38,646 bases of DNA from Streptomyces sp. DvalAA-14 (GTDB taxonomy: Bacteria; Actinomycetota; Actinomycetes; Streptomycetales; Streptomycetaceae). Below are positions 8,012 to 14,935 of this stretch, piece after piece. Below the pieces are notes generated by a model. The model ran no database searches, was not told where the DNA came from, and was given only the letters and a program-made list of their open reading frames with translations. The translations under genes were made by a program, and so were the position numbers. The stretch spans positions 1 through 38,646 of the forward strand of contig NZ_FMCH01000169.1 in the NCBI RefSeq assembly GCF_900091855.1, read 5' to 3'. Numbering within the stretch: the stretch's first letter is position 1; each line of letters starts with the position of its first letter.

Positions 8012-9727
8012 ATGCGCAGGAAGTTCGGCAGAGCCGTCACCGCGGTCGCCGTGGCCCTTTCGGCCGCGTTGCTGACGGCGGGGTGCAGCAGCTCCTCCGA
8101 CCACGCGGACACCTCGAAGGACGCGGCGTCCAGGACGAGTTCCGCGGCGCCCGCGGTCGGCTCGCAGGAGATCAATCCGCAGCCGGCCGGCAAGGTCAAG
8201 CAGGGCGGCACCTTCACCGCGGCGATCCAGCAGTGGATCCCGCAGTGGAACTTCTACCAGGTGGACGGCACCCAGGGTGACGCCCAGAGCATCGTGGTGC
8301 AGGTCGAGCCGAGCCTGTTCACCTACGACGCCCAGGGCGTCTCGCAGCTGGACAAGGACTTCCTGGTCTCGGCCGATGTCACCGCCACCAGCCCGCAGGT
8401 GGTGACGTACACCCTGAACCCTAAGGCCAGGTGGTCCGACGGCAGGCAGCTGAGCTGGCAGGATTTCGCCACCCAGTGGAAGGCGCTGCGGGGGAGCGAC
8501 GACCGCTACCTGGTCGCCGACACCAGCGGTTACGACCAGATCTCCGCGGTCACCCGGGGCGCGGACGACCAGCAGGTGAAGATCACCTTCAGCAAGCCGT
8601 ACGCGGACTGGAAGCGGCTGTTCCGCCCGCTGCTGCCCGCGCCCGCGATCGCCACGCCCGACCTGTTCAACAAGGGCTGGCTGGAGAAGGTCCCGATCAC
8701 CGGCAACTCCTGGAAGATCAGCTCCTACGACAAGACCGCGCAGACCGTCACCACCGTGCCCGACCCGCACTGGTGGGGCAGCAGGCCGAAGCTGGACTCG
8801 ATCATCTACCGGGCGCTGGACGCCTCGGCGGACACCGACGCGTATCTGAACAAGGAGATCGACTACGCCCCCGCCATCCAGCCCGAGGACTACAAGCGGC
8901 TGGCCGAGGCCCCGGACACCGACATCAGGAGCGGTGCCCGCTGGGACGAGGTGCACATCACCCTCAATGGGGCCCGCGGCCCGCTGCGGGACCTGTCCGT
9001 GCGGCAGGCCGTCGACCTCGCCATCGACCGGCAGGGCATCCTCGCCTCCTTCTCCAAGGACCTGCCGTTCCCGGTCGAGCCGCTGGGCAACCACTTCTTC
9101 ATGCCCAACCAGCAGGGGTACCAGGACAACAGCGGCAAGTGGGGCCGTTACGACCTGGCCGGCGCGAAGAAGCTGCTGGACGCGGCCGGCTGGAAGGACA
9201 ACGGGGCGGGCAAGCCCCGCACCAAGGACGGCGCGTCCCTCACGCTGCGCTACGTGCTGAGCGCCGGCTCCAGCTCGTCGGCCACCGACCAGGCCCAGCT
9301 GGTGCAGGCGCAGCTCGGCGCGGCGGGCATCGCGGTGAAGATCCAGACCGTCCCGGCCGACGACTTCTTCACAAAGTACGTCAACACCGGCGCCTTCGAC
9401 CTGGTGAGCTTCCGCAACGTCGACGCCGTATTCCACACGATGCTGTACTCGACCTTCCAGGCACCCAGCGGCACCCAGGTCTACGGCAACTTCGGACGGA
9501 TCTCCACACCGCAGATCCAGCAGCTGCTCACCGAGGCCGCGGCAACCACCGACCAGGCGAAGTCCGACGCCCTGTACAACCAGGCGGACGCGAAGATCTG
9601 GGAGCAGGTGCACTCCATCGAGCTGTACCAGCGCCCGCAGATCGTGGCGGTCCGCAAGGGCCTGGCGAACTTCGGCGCCTCGGGCCTGGCCGACACGGAC
9701 TACAACACCATGGGGTGGACCTCATGA
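8012..9727 (+). CDS. Extracellular solute-binding lipoprotein, family 5 (oligopeptide/dipeptide)
   Basis: This 571-residue lipoprotein captures peptides outside the membrane for the importer encoded divergently. The signal peptide MRRKFGRAVTAVAVALSAAL ends in the lipobox LTAGC, with the lipidated Cys at 25, followed by a Ser/Asp linker. The family 5 core contains the repeated features of this group: QGGTFTAAI near 70, ARWSDGRQLSWQDF, the conserved VRQAVDLAIDRQGI segment, and YDLAGAKKLLDAAGW. The ATG at 8012 is chosen because AGAGGGA precedes it by about four bases and the signal peptide begins there. The frame is open upstream to 7868 without signal-like sequence. It ends 40 bases from the converging GntR gene, with no obvious terminator between them. 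Confidence 0.92.
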   Translation: MRRKFGRAVTAVAVALSAALLTAGCSSSSDHADTSKDAASRTSSAAPAVGSQEINPQPAGKVKQGGTFTAAIQQWIPQWNFYQVDGTQGDAQSIVVQVEPSLFTYDAQGVSQLDKDFLVSADVTATSPQVVTYTLNPKARWSDGRQLSWQDFATQWKALRGSDDRYLVADTSGYDQISAVTRGADDQQVKITFSKPYADWKRLFRPLLPAPAIATPDLFNKGWLEKVPITGNSWKISSYDKTAQTVTTVPDPHWWGSRPKLDSIIYRALDASADTDAYLNKEIDYAPAIQPEDYKRLAEAPDTDIRSGARWDEVHITLNGARGPLRDLSVRQAVDLAIDRQGILASFSKDLPFPVEPLGNHFFMPNQQGYQDNSGKWGRYDLAGAKKLLDAAGWKDNGAGKPRTKDGASLTLRYVLSAGSSSSATDQAQLVQAQLGAAGIAVKIQTVPADDFFTKYVNTGAFDLVSFRNVDAVFHTMLYSTFQAPSGTQVYGNFGRISTPQIQQLLTEAAATTDQAKSDALYNQADAKIWEQVHSIELYQRPQIVAVRKGLANFGASGLADTDYNTMGWTS

Positions 9728-9767
9728 CATCCCCGGCAGGCGTCGGACCGCCCGCCGGCGGCCCGGG

Positions 9768-10439
9768 TCAGGGCTGCTCCGCCCCGCCCGCCACCCCCAG
9801 GTAGCGCCGCAGCGCCTGGCCCGCGGCCCGGACGTGGTCGCGGGTGTGGCGCTCCGCGGCGCGCGGGTCGCCGTCGCGGATCGCCGCCAAGATGGCCTCG
9901 TGCTCGTCGACGGCGACCGGCAGCCGGCCGGGCGCCTGCGCGGACAGGCGGTTGCCCATCCGCACCTGGGCGATGAGGTTCTCCGCGATGGGGATGAGCC
10001 GCCGGCTGCCCGAGCCCTCCCAGATGAGGCGGTGGAAGGCGAGGTCCAATTCCCCGTAGGACTGGAGGTTGTTCGCCTCGATGGCCTTGCGCTGCCTGGC
10101 CAAAAGCCGCTCCAACTGGTCGGCGATCCGGTCGTGGCCGGGCGCCCCGGCCGTCCGGCGCGCGGCGATCCCGTCGAGGGCTTCGCGCAGCTCGTACAGC
10201 TCCAGCAGGTCGTCGGTGCTGCCTTCGGGGACGAAGTAGCCGCGGTGCGGGACGGCGACCAGGAAGCCCTGCCGTTCGAGGGCGGCCAGGGCGGCCTTGA
10301 TCGGGGTCGGGCTGAGGCCGAGCTGTTCGGTCAGCGGGCGGACCGTGACCCGGGAGCCCGGGGTGAGCGACCCGTCGAGGATGGCGGCCCGCACGTGGTC
10401 GTAGGCGGCGTTCAGCAGGGTGTGGCGCGGGACGGTCAT
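9768..10439 (-). CDS. GntR-family transcriptional regulator, FadR/FCD subfamily
   Basis: This 223-residue DNA-binding regulator sits at the 3' end of the amino acid utilisation operon. Residues 5-75 form the winged helix-turn-helix with the classic GntR pattern (AAYDHVRAAILDGSLTPGSRV, then LTEQLGLSPTPIKAALAALERQGFL and the wing PHRGYFV). Residues 85-210 are an all-helical FCD domain. The acid and histidine residues expected to bind a metal and a carboxylate ligand are visible in LDLAFHRLI, in DEHEAILAAIRDGD, and in the terminal AAERHTRDHV. It starts 87 bases after the last permease gene, so it may be co-transcribed or have its own promoter. Family knowledge and gene context suggest it controls this operon in response to an amino acid or its breakdown product. 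A candidate operator lies at 17830-17844. Confidence 0.9.
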   Translation of the reverse strand: MTVPRHTLLNAAYDHVRAAILDGSLTPGSRVTVRPLTEQLGLSPTPIKAALAALERQGFLVAVPHRGYFVPEGSTDDLLELYELREALDGIAARRTAGAPGHDRIADQLERLLARQRKAIEANNLQSYGELDLAFHRLIWEGSGSRRLIPIAENLIAQVRMGNRLSAQAPGRLPVAVDEHEAILAAIRDGDPRAAERHTRDHVRAAGQALRRYLGVAGGAEQP

Positions 10440-10526
10440 GGTCGCCGGGTGCCCCCCTTTTCTCCGTGAAGACGATGCTACCGGGGCCGCCGCCTGCCCG
10501 AAGCGGCCCCGGCGCGGCCGGTCGGG

Positions 10527-11183
10527 TCAGTGGAGTCTGCGCTCGTACCAGCGGGACAGCATCGTCAGGGGCAGGCAGATGACGAAGAAGACGGCGAGTA
10601 CGGCACCGAGGATCGGCACCGCGTGGGAGGAGCCGCCGGACAGGGTGAGTCGTTCGATGGAGCGCTGTGACGCCTCGAGGATGTCGAGCAGTCCGATGAC
10701 CGCGGCCAGTGAGGTCTGCTGGGTGAGGTTGACGACGAGTCCGATCACCGGCGGCAGGGCCCGCCGGGCGGCCTGGGGCAGCAGGACGTGCCGCATGCGC
10801 CCGGTCCAGGAGAAGCCCAGTGCCGCGGCGGCCTCGGCCTGTCCGCGGGGTACCGACTGGACGGCGCCGCGGACGACTTCGGCCATGTTGGCGCTGCCCC
10901 ACAGCGACAGTCCGATGACGGCGGCGCTGAAGGTGTCCACCCGCACGCCGATGATCGGCAGCACGAAGAAGATGAAGTACAGGATGATGATGATCGGCAG
11001 CCCCCGCCAGATCTCGACGTAGGCCCGGGCCACCGCCCGGACCGGCCGGCTGGGCTGGGTCAGTACGGCCCCGACCAGGATTCCGGCCAGGAGGCTGGCG
11101 GCGATGGCGGCCAGCGCCAGCAGGGCGGTTTCGCGCAGGCCGGTGGCGAGGTAGTCGGCCACCGGTCCGGCCCACGGGGGCAT
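10527..11183 (-). CDS. Polar amino acid ABC transporter permease (second of two)
   Basis: This 218-residue inner membrane permease is of the His/Glu/Gln/Arg/opine type (HisM/GlnP-like). It has about five helices. The family signature is seen in YVEIWRGLPIIIILYFIFF and in the coupling region AEVVRGAVQSVPRGQAEAAAALGFS, which has the E-A-A-x3-G motif that docks on the ATPase. It starts at the ATG at 11183, six bases after AGGAGG, with the ATG overlapping the preceding stop codon by one base (TGATG). Upstream extension of the frame is only shadow of the neighbouring gene. It pairs with the permease encoded just before it to form a heterodimeric channel. Confidence 0.92.
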   Translation of the reverse strand: MPPWAGPVADYLATGLRETALLALAAIAASLLAGILVGAVLTQPSRPVRAVARAYVEIWRGLPIIIILYFIFFVLPIIGVRVDTFSAAVIGLSLWGSANMAEVVRGAVQSVPRGQAEAAAALGFSWTGRMRHVLLPQAARRALPPVIGLVVNLTQQTSLAAVIGLLDILEASQRSIERLTLSGGSSHAVPILGAVLAVFFVICLPLTMLSRWYERRLH

Positions 11184-11863
11184 CAGTGTCCTCCTGGTAT
11201 CGCGAAGCGCCGCTCGACGGCTCCGGCGCCCAGGGACAGGAGCCAGACCAGGGCCAGGTAGACGACCCCGATGGCGAGGAACATCTCGAAGACCCGGAAG
11301 CTGACGGCGACGAGGTTGACGGCGGTTTCGGTGAGTTCCGGGTAGCTGATCGCGACCATGAACGAGGAGTTCTTGAACACGGAGATGAGGATGTTGGTGA
11401 CCGACGGCAGGGCGATGCGGGCACCGAGCGGGAGGGTGACCTGCCGGAAGGCGGCCAGCCGGGAGAAGCCGAGGGCTCGGCAGGCCTCGACGTAGCCGCC
11501 TTCGACGGCTTCGAAGCCGGCGCGGAAGTTCTCCACGGTGTAGGCGCCGCCCCACAAGGCCAGGGACAGCCAGCCGACGGTGAATCCGCCCAGTCGCAGC
11601 CCGGTGTCCGGCAGCGCGAAGTACAGGAAGAAGATCTGCACCAGGAGCGGGGTGTTGCGGAACACCTCGACGTAGACCGTGACCAGTTGCCGGGCGACCG
11701 GGACGCGCAGCGCGCAGACCGCGCCGAGCAGGACGCCGGCGATCAGGGAGCCGGCCATGCCGATGGCGCTGATCGCCAGCGTTCGCAGCAGGCCGGTGCC
11801 GAGGTCGCCGAGGTGGTGGACGACGAAGCCCGGTTCGAAGTGGTAGCCGGAGATGTCGGCCAT
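11183..11863 (-). CDS. Polar amino acid ABC transporter permease (first of two)
   Basis: This 226-residue membrane permease is of the HisMQ/GlnP class. After a short N-terminus (MADISGYHFEPG) come helices around LLRTLAISAIGMAGSLIAGV and later segments. The motif VYVEVFRNTPLLVQIFFLYF is diagnostic for the family. The coupling helix AVEGGYVEACRALGFSRLAA supplies the E-A-x-R-A-L-G contact to the ATPase. The ATG at 11863 lies two bases after the stop of the binding-protein gene, so translation is likely coupled. The much longer open frame upstream overlaps that gene and is spurious. Confidence 0.92.
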   Translation of the reverse strand: MADISGYHFEPGFVVHHLGDLGTGLLRTLAISAIGMAGSLIAGVLLGAVCALRVPVARQLVTVYVEVFRNTPLLVQIFFLYFALPDTGLRLGGFTVGWLSLALWGGAYTVENFRAGFEAVEGGYVEACRALGFSRLAAFRQVTLPLGARIALPSVTNILISVFKNSSFMVAISYPELTETAVNLVAVSFRVFEMFLAIGVVYLALVWLLSLGAGAVERRFAIPGGH

Positions 11864-11865
11864 GC

Positions 11866-12792
11866 TCAGCACTGCAGGGTGGCGCCGGACGGATAGGTCA
11901 GCTTGCTGCCCGGGCGCGGCAGGTACTTGGCGAACTGCTGCTGCACGGACGGGTCGGTGACCGTCTTCTGGAATTCGGTCCAGAAGAAGTCGCTCTGCTG
12001 CATGTGGGCCAGGGCGCCGTTGACCCAGGCGAGCATCTGCGCGTCGCCCTTGCGGACGCCCATGCCCCAGGGGCTGTCGGCCTTGGCGTCGCCGACGACC
12101 TTGAGGTCCGCGTTCTTCGCCGCCAGGTCCAGCAGCAGGGTGTCGTCCTGGGCGAACGCGACACCGCGCTTCTGGTTCAGCGCGGTCAGCGCCTGGCTGG
12201 TCTCGGTGAACAGGGTCTGCTTGACATCCTTCATGCACTGGGTCAGCCACAGGCTGGCGGTGGCGCCGGAGATGCTGATGACGTGCTGGCCGGCCAACTG
12301 GTCGAAAGAGGTGATCGGGGAGTTCTTGGGCACCAGCAGTTTCACGCCGCTGTCGAAGTAGGGGGTGGAGAAGTCGATGGTCCGGGCGCGTTCGGGGGTG
12401 TAGTTCATCGTCGCCTCGATCAGGTCGATGCGTTTGGAGACCAGGAACGACACCCGGTTGGAGCCGGTCACGCAGGTCAGGCTCAGCGCGTTGGGGTCGC
12501 CGAACGCGTAGGCGGCCATCTGGTGCGCGATGTCGATTTCGAAGCCCGCGTTCTTCGAGGACTCGTCGATGTAGCCGAACGGCGGGTAGTCGCACTTGAC
12601 GCCGACGGTCAGCTTGCCCTTGCTCTTCACCTCGTCGGGCAGCGGCGCCCCCACGTCCACCGGGCTGCCCGACGAGGCGGACGCACCGCCCGAACCGCCG
12701 GCCGAGGACGACCCCTTGGACGAGGAGGAGCAGCCGGCGGCGAGGACCAGGACCATTGCCGCACCGATGACCATGCCGAATTTCGATCTCAC
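11866..12792 (-). CDS. Amino acid ABC transporter substrate-binding lipoprotein, family 3
   Basis: This 308-residue lipoprotein feeds the polar amino acid importer. The signal peptide ends in LAAGC with the lipidated Cys at 21, followed by a Ser/Gly-rich linker to about residue 50. The family 3 fold begins at KLTVGVKCDYPPFGYID and continues with the conserved GFEIDIA and the IDLIEATMNYTPERARTIDFSTPYF segment. The Arg in PERAR and the Asp in AFAQDDTLLLD lie where the ligand alpha-amino and carboxyl groups are normally bound. It starts at a GTG at 12792 with AAGGAAG upstream. It is 31 bases downstream of the ATPase gene. The substrate side chain cannot be predicted reliably. Confidence 0.92.
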   Translation of the reverse strand: MRSKFGMVIGAAMVLVLAAGCSSSSKGSSSAGGSGGASASSGSPVDVGAPLPDEVKSKGKLTVGVKCDYPPFGYIDESSKNAGFEIDIAHQMAAYAFGDPNALSLTCVTGSNRVSFLVSKRIDLIEATMNYTPERARTIDFSTPYFDSGVKLLVPKNSPITSFDQLAGQHVISISGATASLWLTQCMKDVKQTLFTETSQALTALNQKRGVAFAQDDTLLLDLAAKNADLKVVGDAKADSPWGMGVRKGDAQMLAWVNGALAHMQQSDFFWTEFQKTVTDPSVQQQFAKYLPRPGSKLTYPSGATLQC

Positions 12793-12823
12793 GACGTTGC
12801 TTCCTTCTGCTCGATCCGGTGTG

Positions 12824-13582
12824 CTAACGGAGAACCTTGCGCAGGAATTGGCGGGTACGGTCGTTCCGGGGCCGGTCCAGCACGTCGGCCGGGCGGCCCT
12901 GCTCCGCGATCACGCCGCCGTCGACGAACACCAGGCGGTCGCCGAGTTCACGGGCGAAGCCCATCTCGTGGGTGACACACAGCATTGTCATCCCGGAGCG
13001 GGCGAGGTCGCGCATCACGTCGAGGACCTCGCTGACCAGCTCCGGGTCGAGTGCGGAGGTCACCTCGTCGAACAGCATCACGTGCGGGTCCATCATCAAC
13101 GCGCGGGCGATCGCGACCCGTTGCTGCTGCCCGCCCGACAACTGCCTTGGGTAGGCGTCGGCCTTGCCGGCCAGCCCCACGCGGGCCAGCAGCGCGCCGG
13201 CCCGCTCGCGCGCCCGGTCCTTGGGCATCCCCAGCAGCTTGCGCGGCGCCAGGGTGAGGTTGTCGACGGCGGACAGGTGCGGGAAGAGGTTGAACTGCTG
13301 GAACACCATGCCGATGCGCCGGCGCACCCGGTCCGGATCGACGCCGGCCCCGGTCAGGTCCTCGCCCTCCAGCAGCACCTGGCCGGCGGTCACCGGCTCC
13401 AGCAGGTTGACGCACCGCAGCAGGGTGCTCTTGCCGCCGCCGGACGGGCCGATGACGGCGACCACCTCACCGCGCGCCACCGTCAGGTCGACGCCCTTGA
13501 GCACCTCGACGCCGCCGTAGGACTTGTGCACCCCGCGCAGCTCCACCATCGCCGTCGGCCCGCCGGCCGGCGACGCGGTCAT
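12824..13582 (-). CDS. Polar amino acid ABC transporter ATP-binding protein (GlnQ/HisP type)
   Basis: This 252-residue cytosolic ATPase serves the adjacent amino acid importer. Walker A is GPSGGGKST (45-53), the Q-loop is [12 protein letters not shown] (about 93-104), the signature is LSGGQQQR (148-155) and Walker B is VMLFDE (168-173). The D-loop is SALDPEL and the switch His is in [18 protein letters not shown] together with THEMGFAR is characteristic of the polar amino acid subfamily. It starts at the ATG at 13582, which overlaps the stop of the PLP enzyme gene by four bases (ATGA). A second in-frame ATG (MVELRGV) lies 11 codons in, where homology begins. Confidence 0.94.
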   Translation of the reverse strand: MTASPAGGPTAMVELRGVHKSYGGVEVLKGVDLTVARGEVVAVIGPSGGGKSTLLRCVNLLEPVTAGQVLLEGEDLTGAGVDPDRVRRRIGMVFQQFNLFPHLSAVDNLTLAPRKLLGMPKDRARERAGALLARVGLAGKADAYPRQLSGGQQQRVAIARALMMDPHVMLFDEVTSALDPELVSEVLDVMRDLARSGMTMLCVTHEMGFARELGDRLVFVDGGVIAEQGRPADVLDRPRNDRTRQFLRKVLR

Positions 13583-14862
13583 CGCGGTGCCCCGCGGTCG
13601 TCGGCCGCGCCGGCGGGGGAGGTCGCGTCCGGCGGCAGGTCCGCGTCGCGTGCCAGCCGGGGCGGGCTGCCCACCCGCAGGCTGTCGGCGTACTTCAGCG
13701 CACTGCCGGTGTTCAGCACGAGGACCTCCTCGTCCCCGTCGAGCCACCGGTCGGCGCGCAGCCGGCGTACCGCGGCCAGTGTCGCGGCTCCTTCCGGGCA
13801 CATCAGCACCCCGTCGGCGGCCGCGCAGGCCGCCTGCTCCTGGAGGATGTCGCGGTCGTCGACCGCGATCGCCGTGCCCTTGCTGTCCCGCAGCGCGGAC
13901 AGGATGAGGAAGTCGCCCAGCGCGGCGGCGACATTGATACCGAAGGCGACCGTGCGTGCCTGGTCGGCCGGCCACGGTTCGGCGGTCTCGGCCCCCGACG
14001 CGAAGGCCCGTACGATCGGCGCGCAGCCGGTGGACTGCACGGCCACGAAGCGCGGCAGCCGCCCGGTGATCCACCCCAGCGCGGTCAGCTCGTCGAGGGC
14101 CTTGCGGATACCGATCAGGCCCACGCCGCCACCGGTCGGGTACACCACGACATCCGGCACCCGCCAGCCGAACTGTTCGGCGATCTCCAGGCCCATCGTC
14201 TTCTTGCCCTCGATGCGGTAGGGCTCGCGCAGGGTCGCGGCGCTGAACCAGCCGTCCTTGACCGCCTGCCCGGCGATGCGGCCGGCGTCGCCGATCAGAC
14301 CGTCCACCAGGTACACCCGGGCGCCGGCCGCCAGACACTCCTTGCGGGTCACCTGCGGAGCGTCCTCGGGCATCACCACCAGGCACTCGGTGCCGGCCCG
14401 TGCGGCATAGGTGGCCCACGCGGCGCCGGCGTTGCCGTTGGTCGGCAGCGTCAGCCGCCGCACCCCCAGTTCGTGCGCCCGGGAGACGCCGACCGCCGCA
14501 CCCCGGGCCTTGAAACTGCCCGTCGGCAGCATGCCCTCGTCCTTGGCCAGCAGGCCCGGTATCCCGATGCGCCGCCCGTACCCGGGAAGCGGCACGATCG
14601 GTGTCCAGCCCTCGCCGAGGGTGATCACGTTGGCGCGGTCGCGTACCGGCAGCAGCTCGCGGTACCGCCACAGGTCCGCGCCGCGCGCGGCGATGTCCCG
14701 CGGCCCGACCGCGGCCCGGACCCCGTCGAGGTCGTAGCGGGCGAGCAGCGGCGAACCGCAGCGGCACACGTTCTGCGGCACGTCCGCGTCGTAGTGCTCG
14801 GCGCAGCGTCCGCACTCCAGGTGGGTCAGCGCGCTGGTCCAGTTGCCGTCGTCGGCGTTCAA
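13579..14862 (-). CDS. PLP-dependent threonine-synthase-like enzyme with N-terminal zinc ribbon
   Basis: This 427-residue cytosolic fold type II PLP enzyme resembles archaeal-type threonine synthase and relatives such as cysteate synthase and diaminopropionate or threonine lyases. Cys17-x2-Cys20 and Cys33-x-Cys35 form a small zinc ribbon. The PLP lysine is Lys118 in TGSFKARG, the substrate loop is TNGNAG (141-146), and the phosphate-binding loop is TGGG (243-246). The start is a TTG at 14862. It is the only start upstream of the first ribbon cysteine, and GAGAGGAAG sits seven bases before it. It lies between a secreted carboxypeptidase gene and an amino acid importer and overlaps the ATPase gene by four bases. 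I therefore infer a catabolic or interconverting role on the imported amino acid rather than housekeeping threonine synthesis; the true reaction is unknown. Confidence 0.88.
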   Translation of the reverse strand: MNADDGNWTSALTHLECGRCAEHYDADVPQNVCRCGSPLLARYDLDGVRAAVGPRDIAARGADLWRYRELLPVRDRANVITLGEGWTPIVPLPGYGRRIGIPGLLAKDEGMLPTGSFKARGAAVGVSRAHELGVRRLTLPTNGNAGAAWATYAARAGTECLVVMPEDAPQVTRKECLAAGARVYLVDGLIGDAGRIAGQAVKDGWFSAATLREPYRIEGKKTMGLEIAEQFGWRVPDVVVYPTGGGVGLIGIRKALDELTALGWITGRLPRFVAVQSTGCAPIVRAFASGAETAEPWPADQARTVAFGINVAAALGDFLILSALRDSKGTAIAVDDRDILQEQAACAAADGVLMCPEGAATLAAVRRLRADRWLDGDEEVLVLNTGSALKYADSLRVGSPPRLARDADLPPDATSPAGAADDRGAPR

Positions 14863-14935
14863 CCGGTGACTTCCTCTCTGTCCGGCCCGGGGGATGGTCG
14901 GTGGTGGGGGCGGGCGGGCCCGCCCCCACCGCGGT

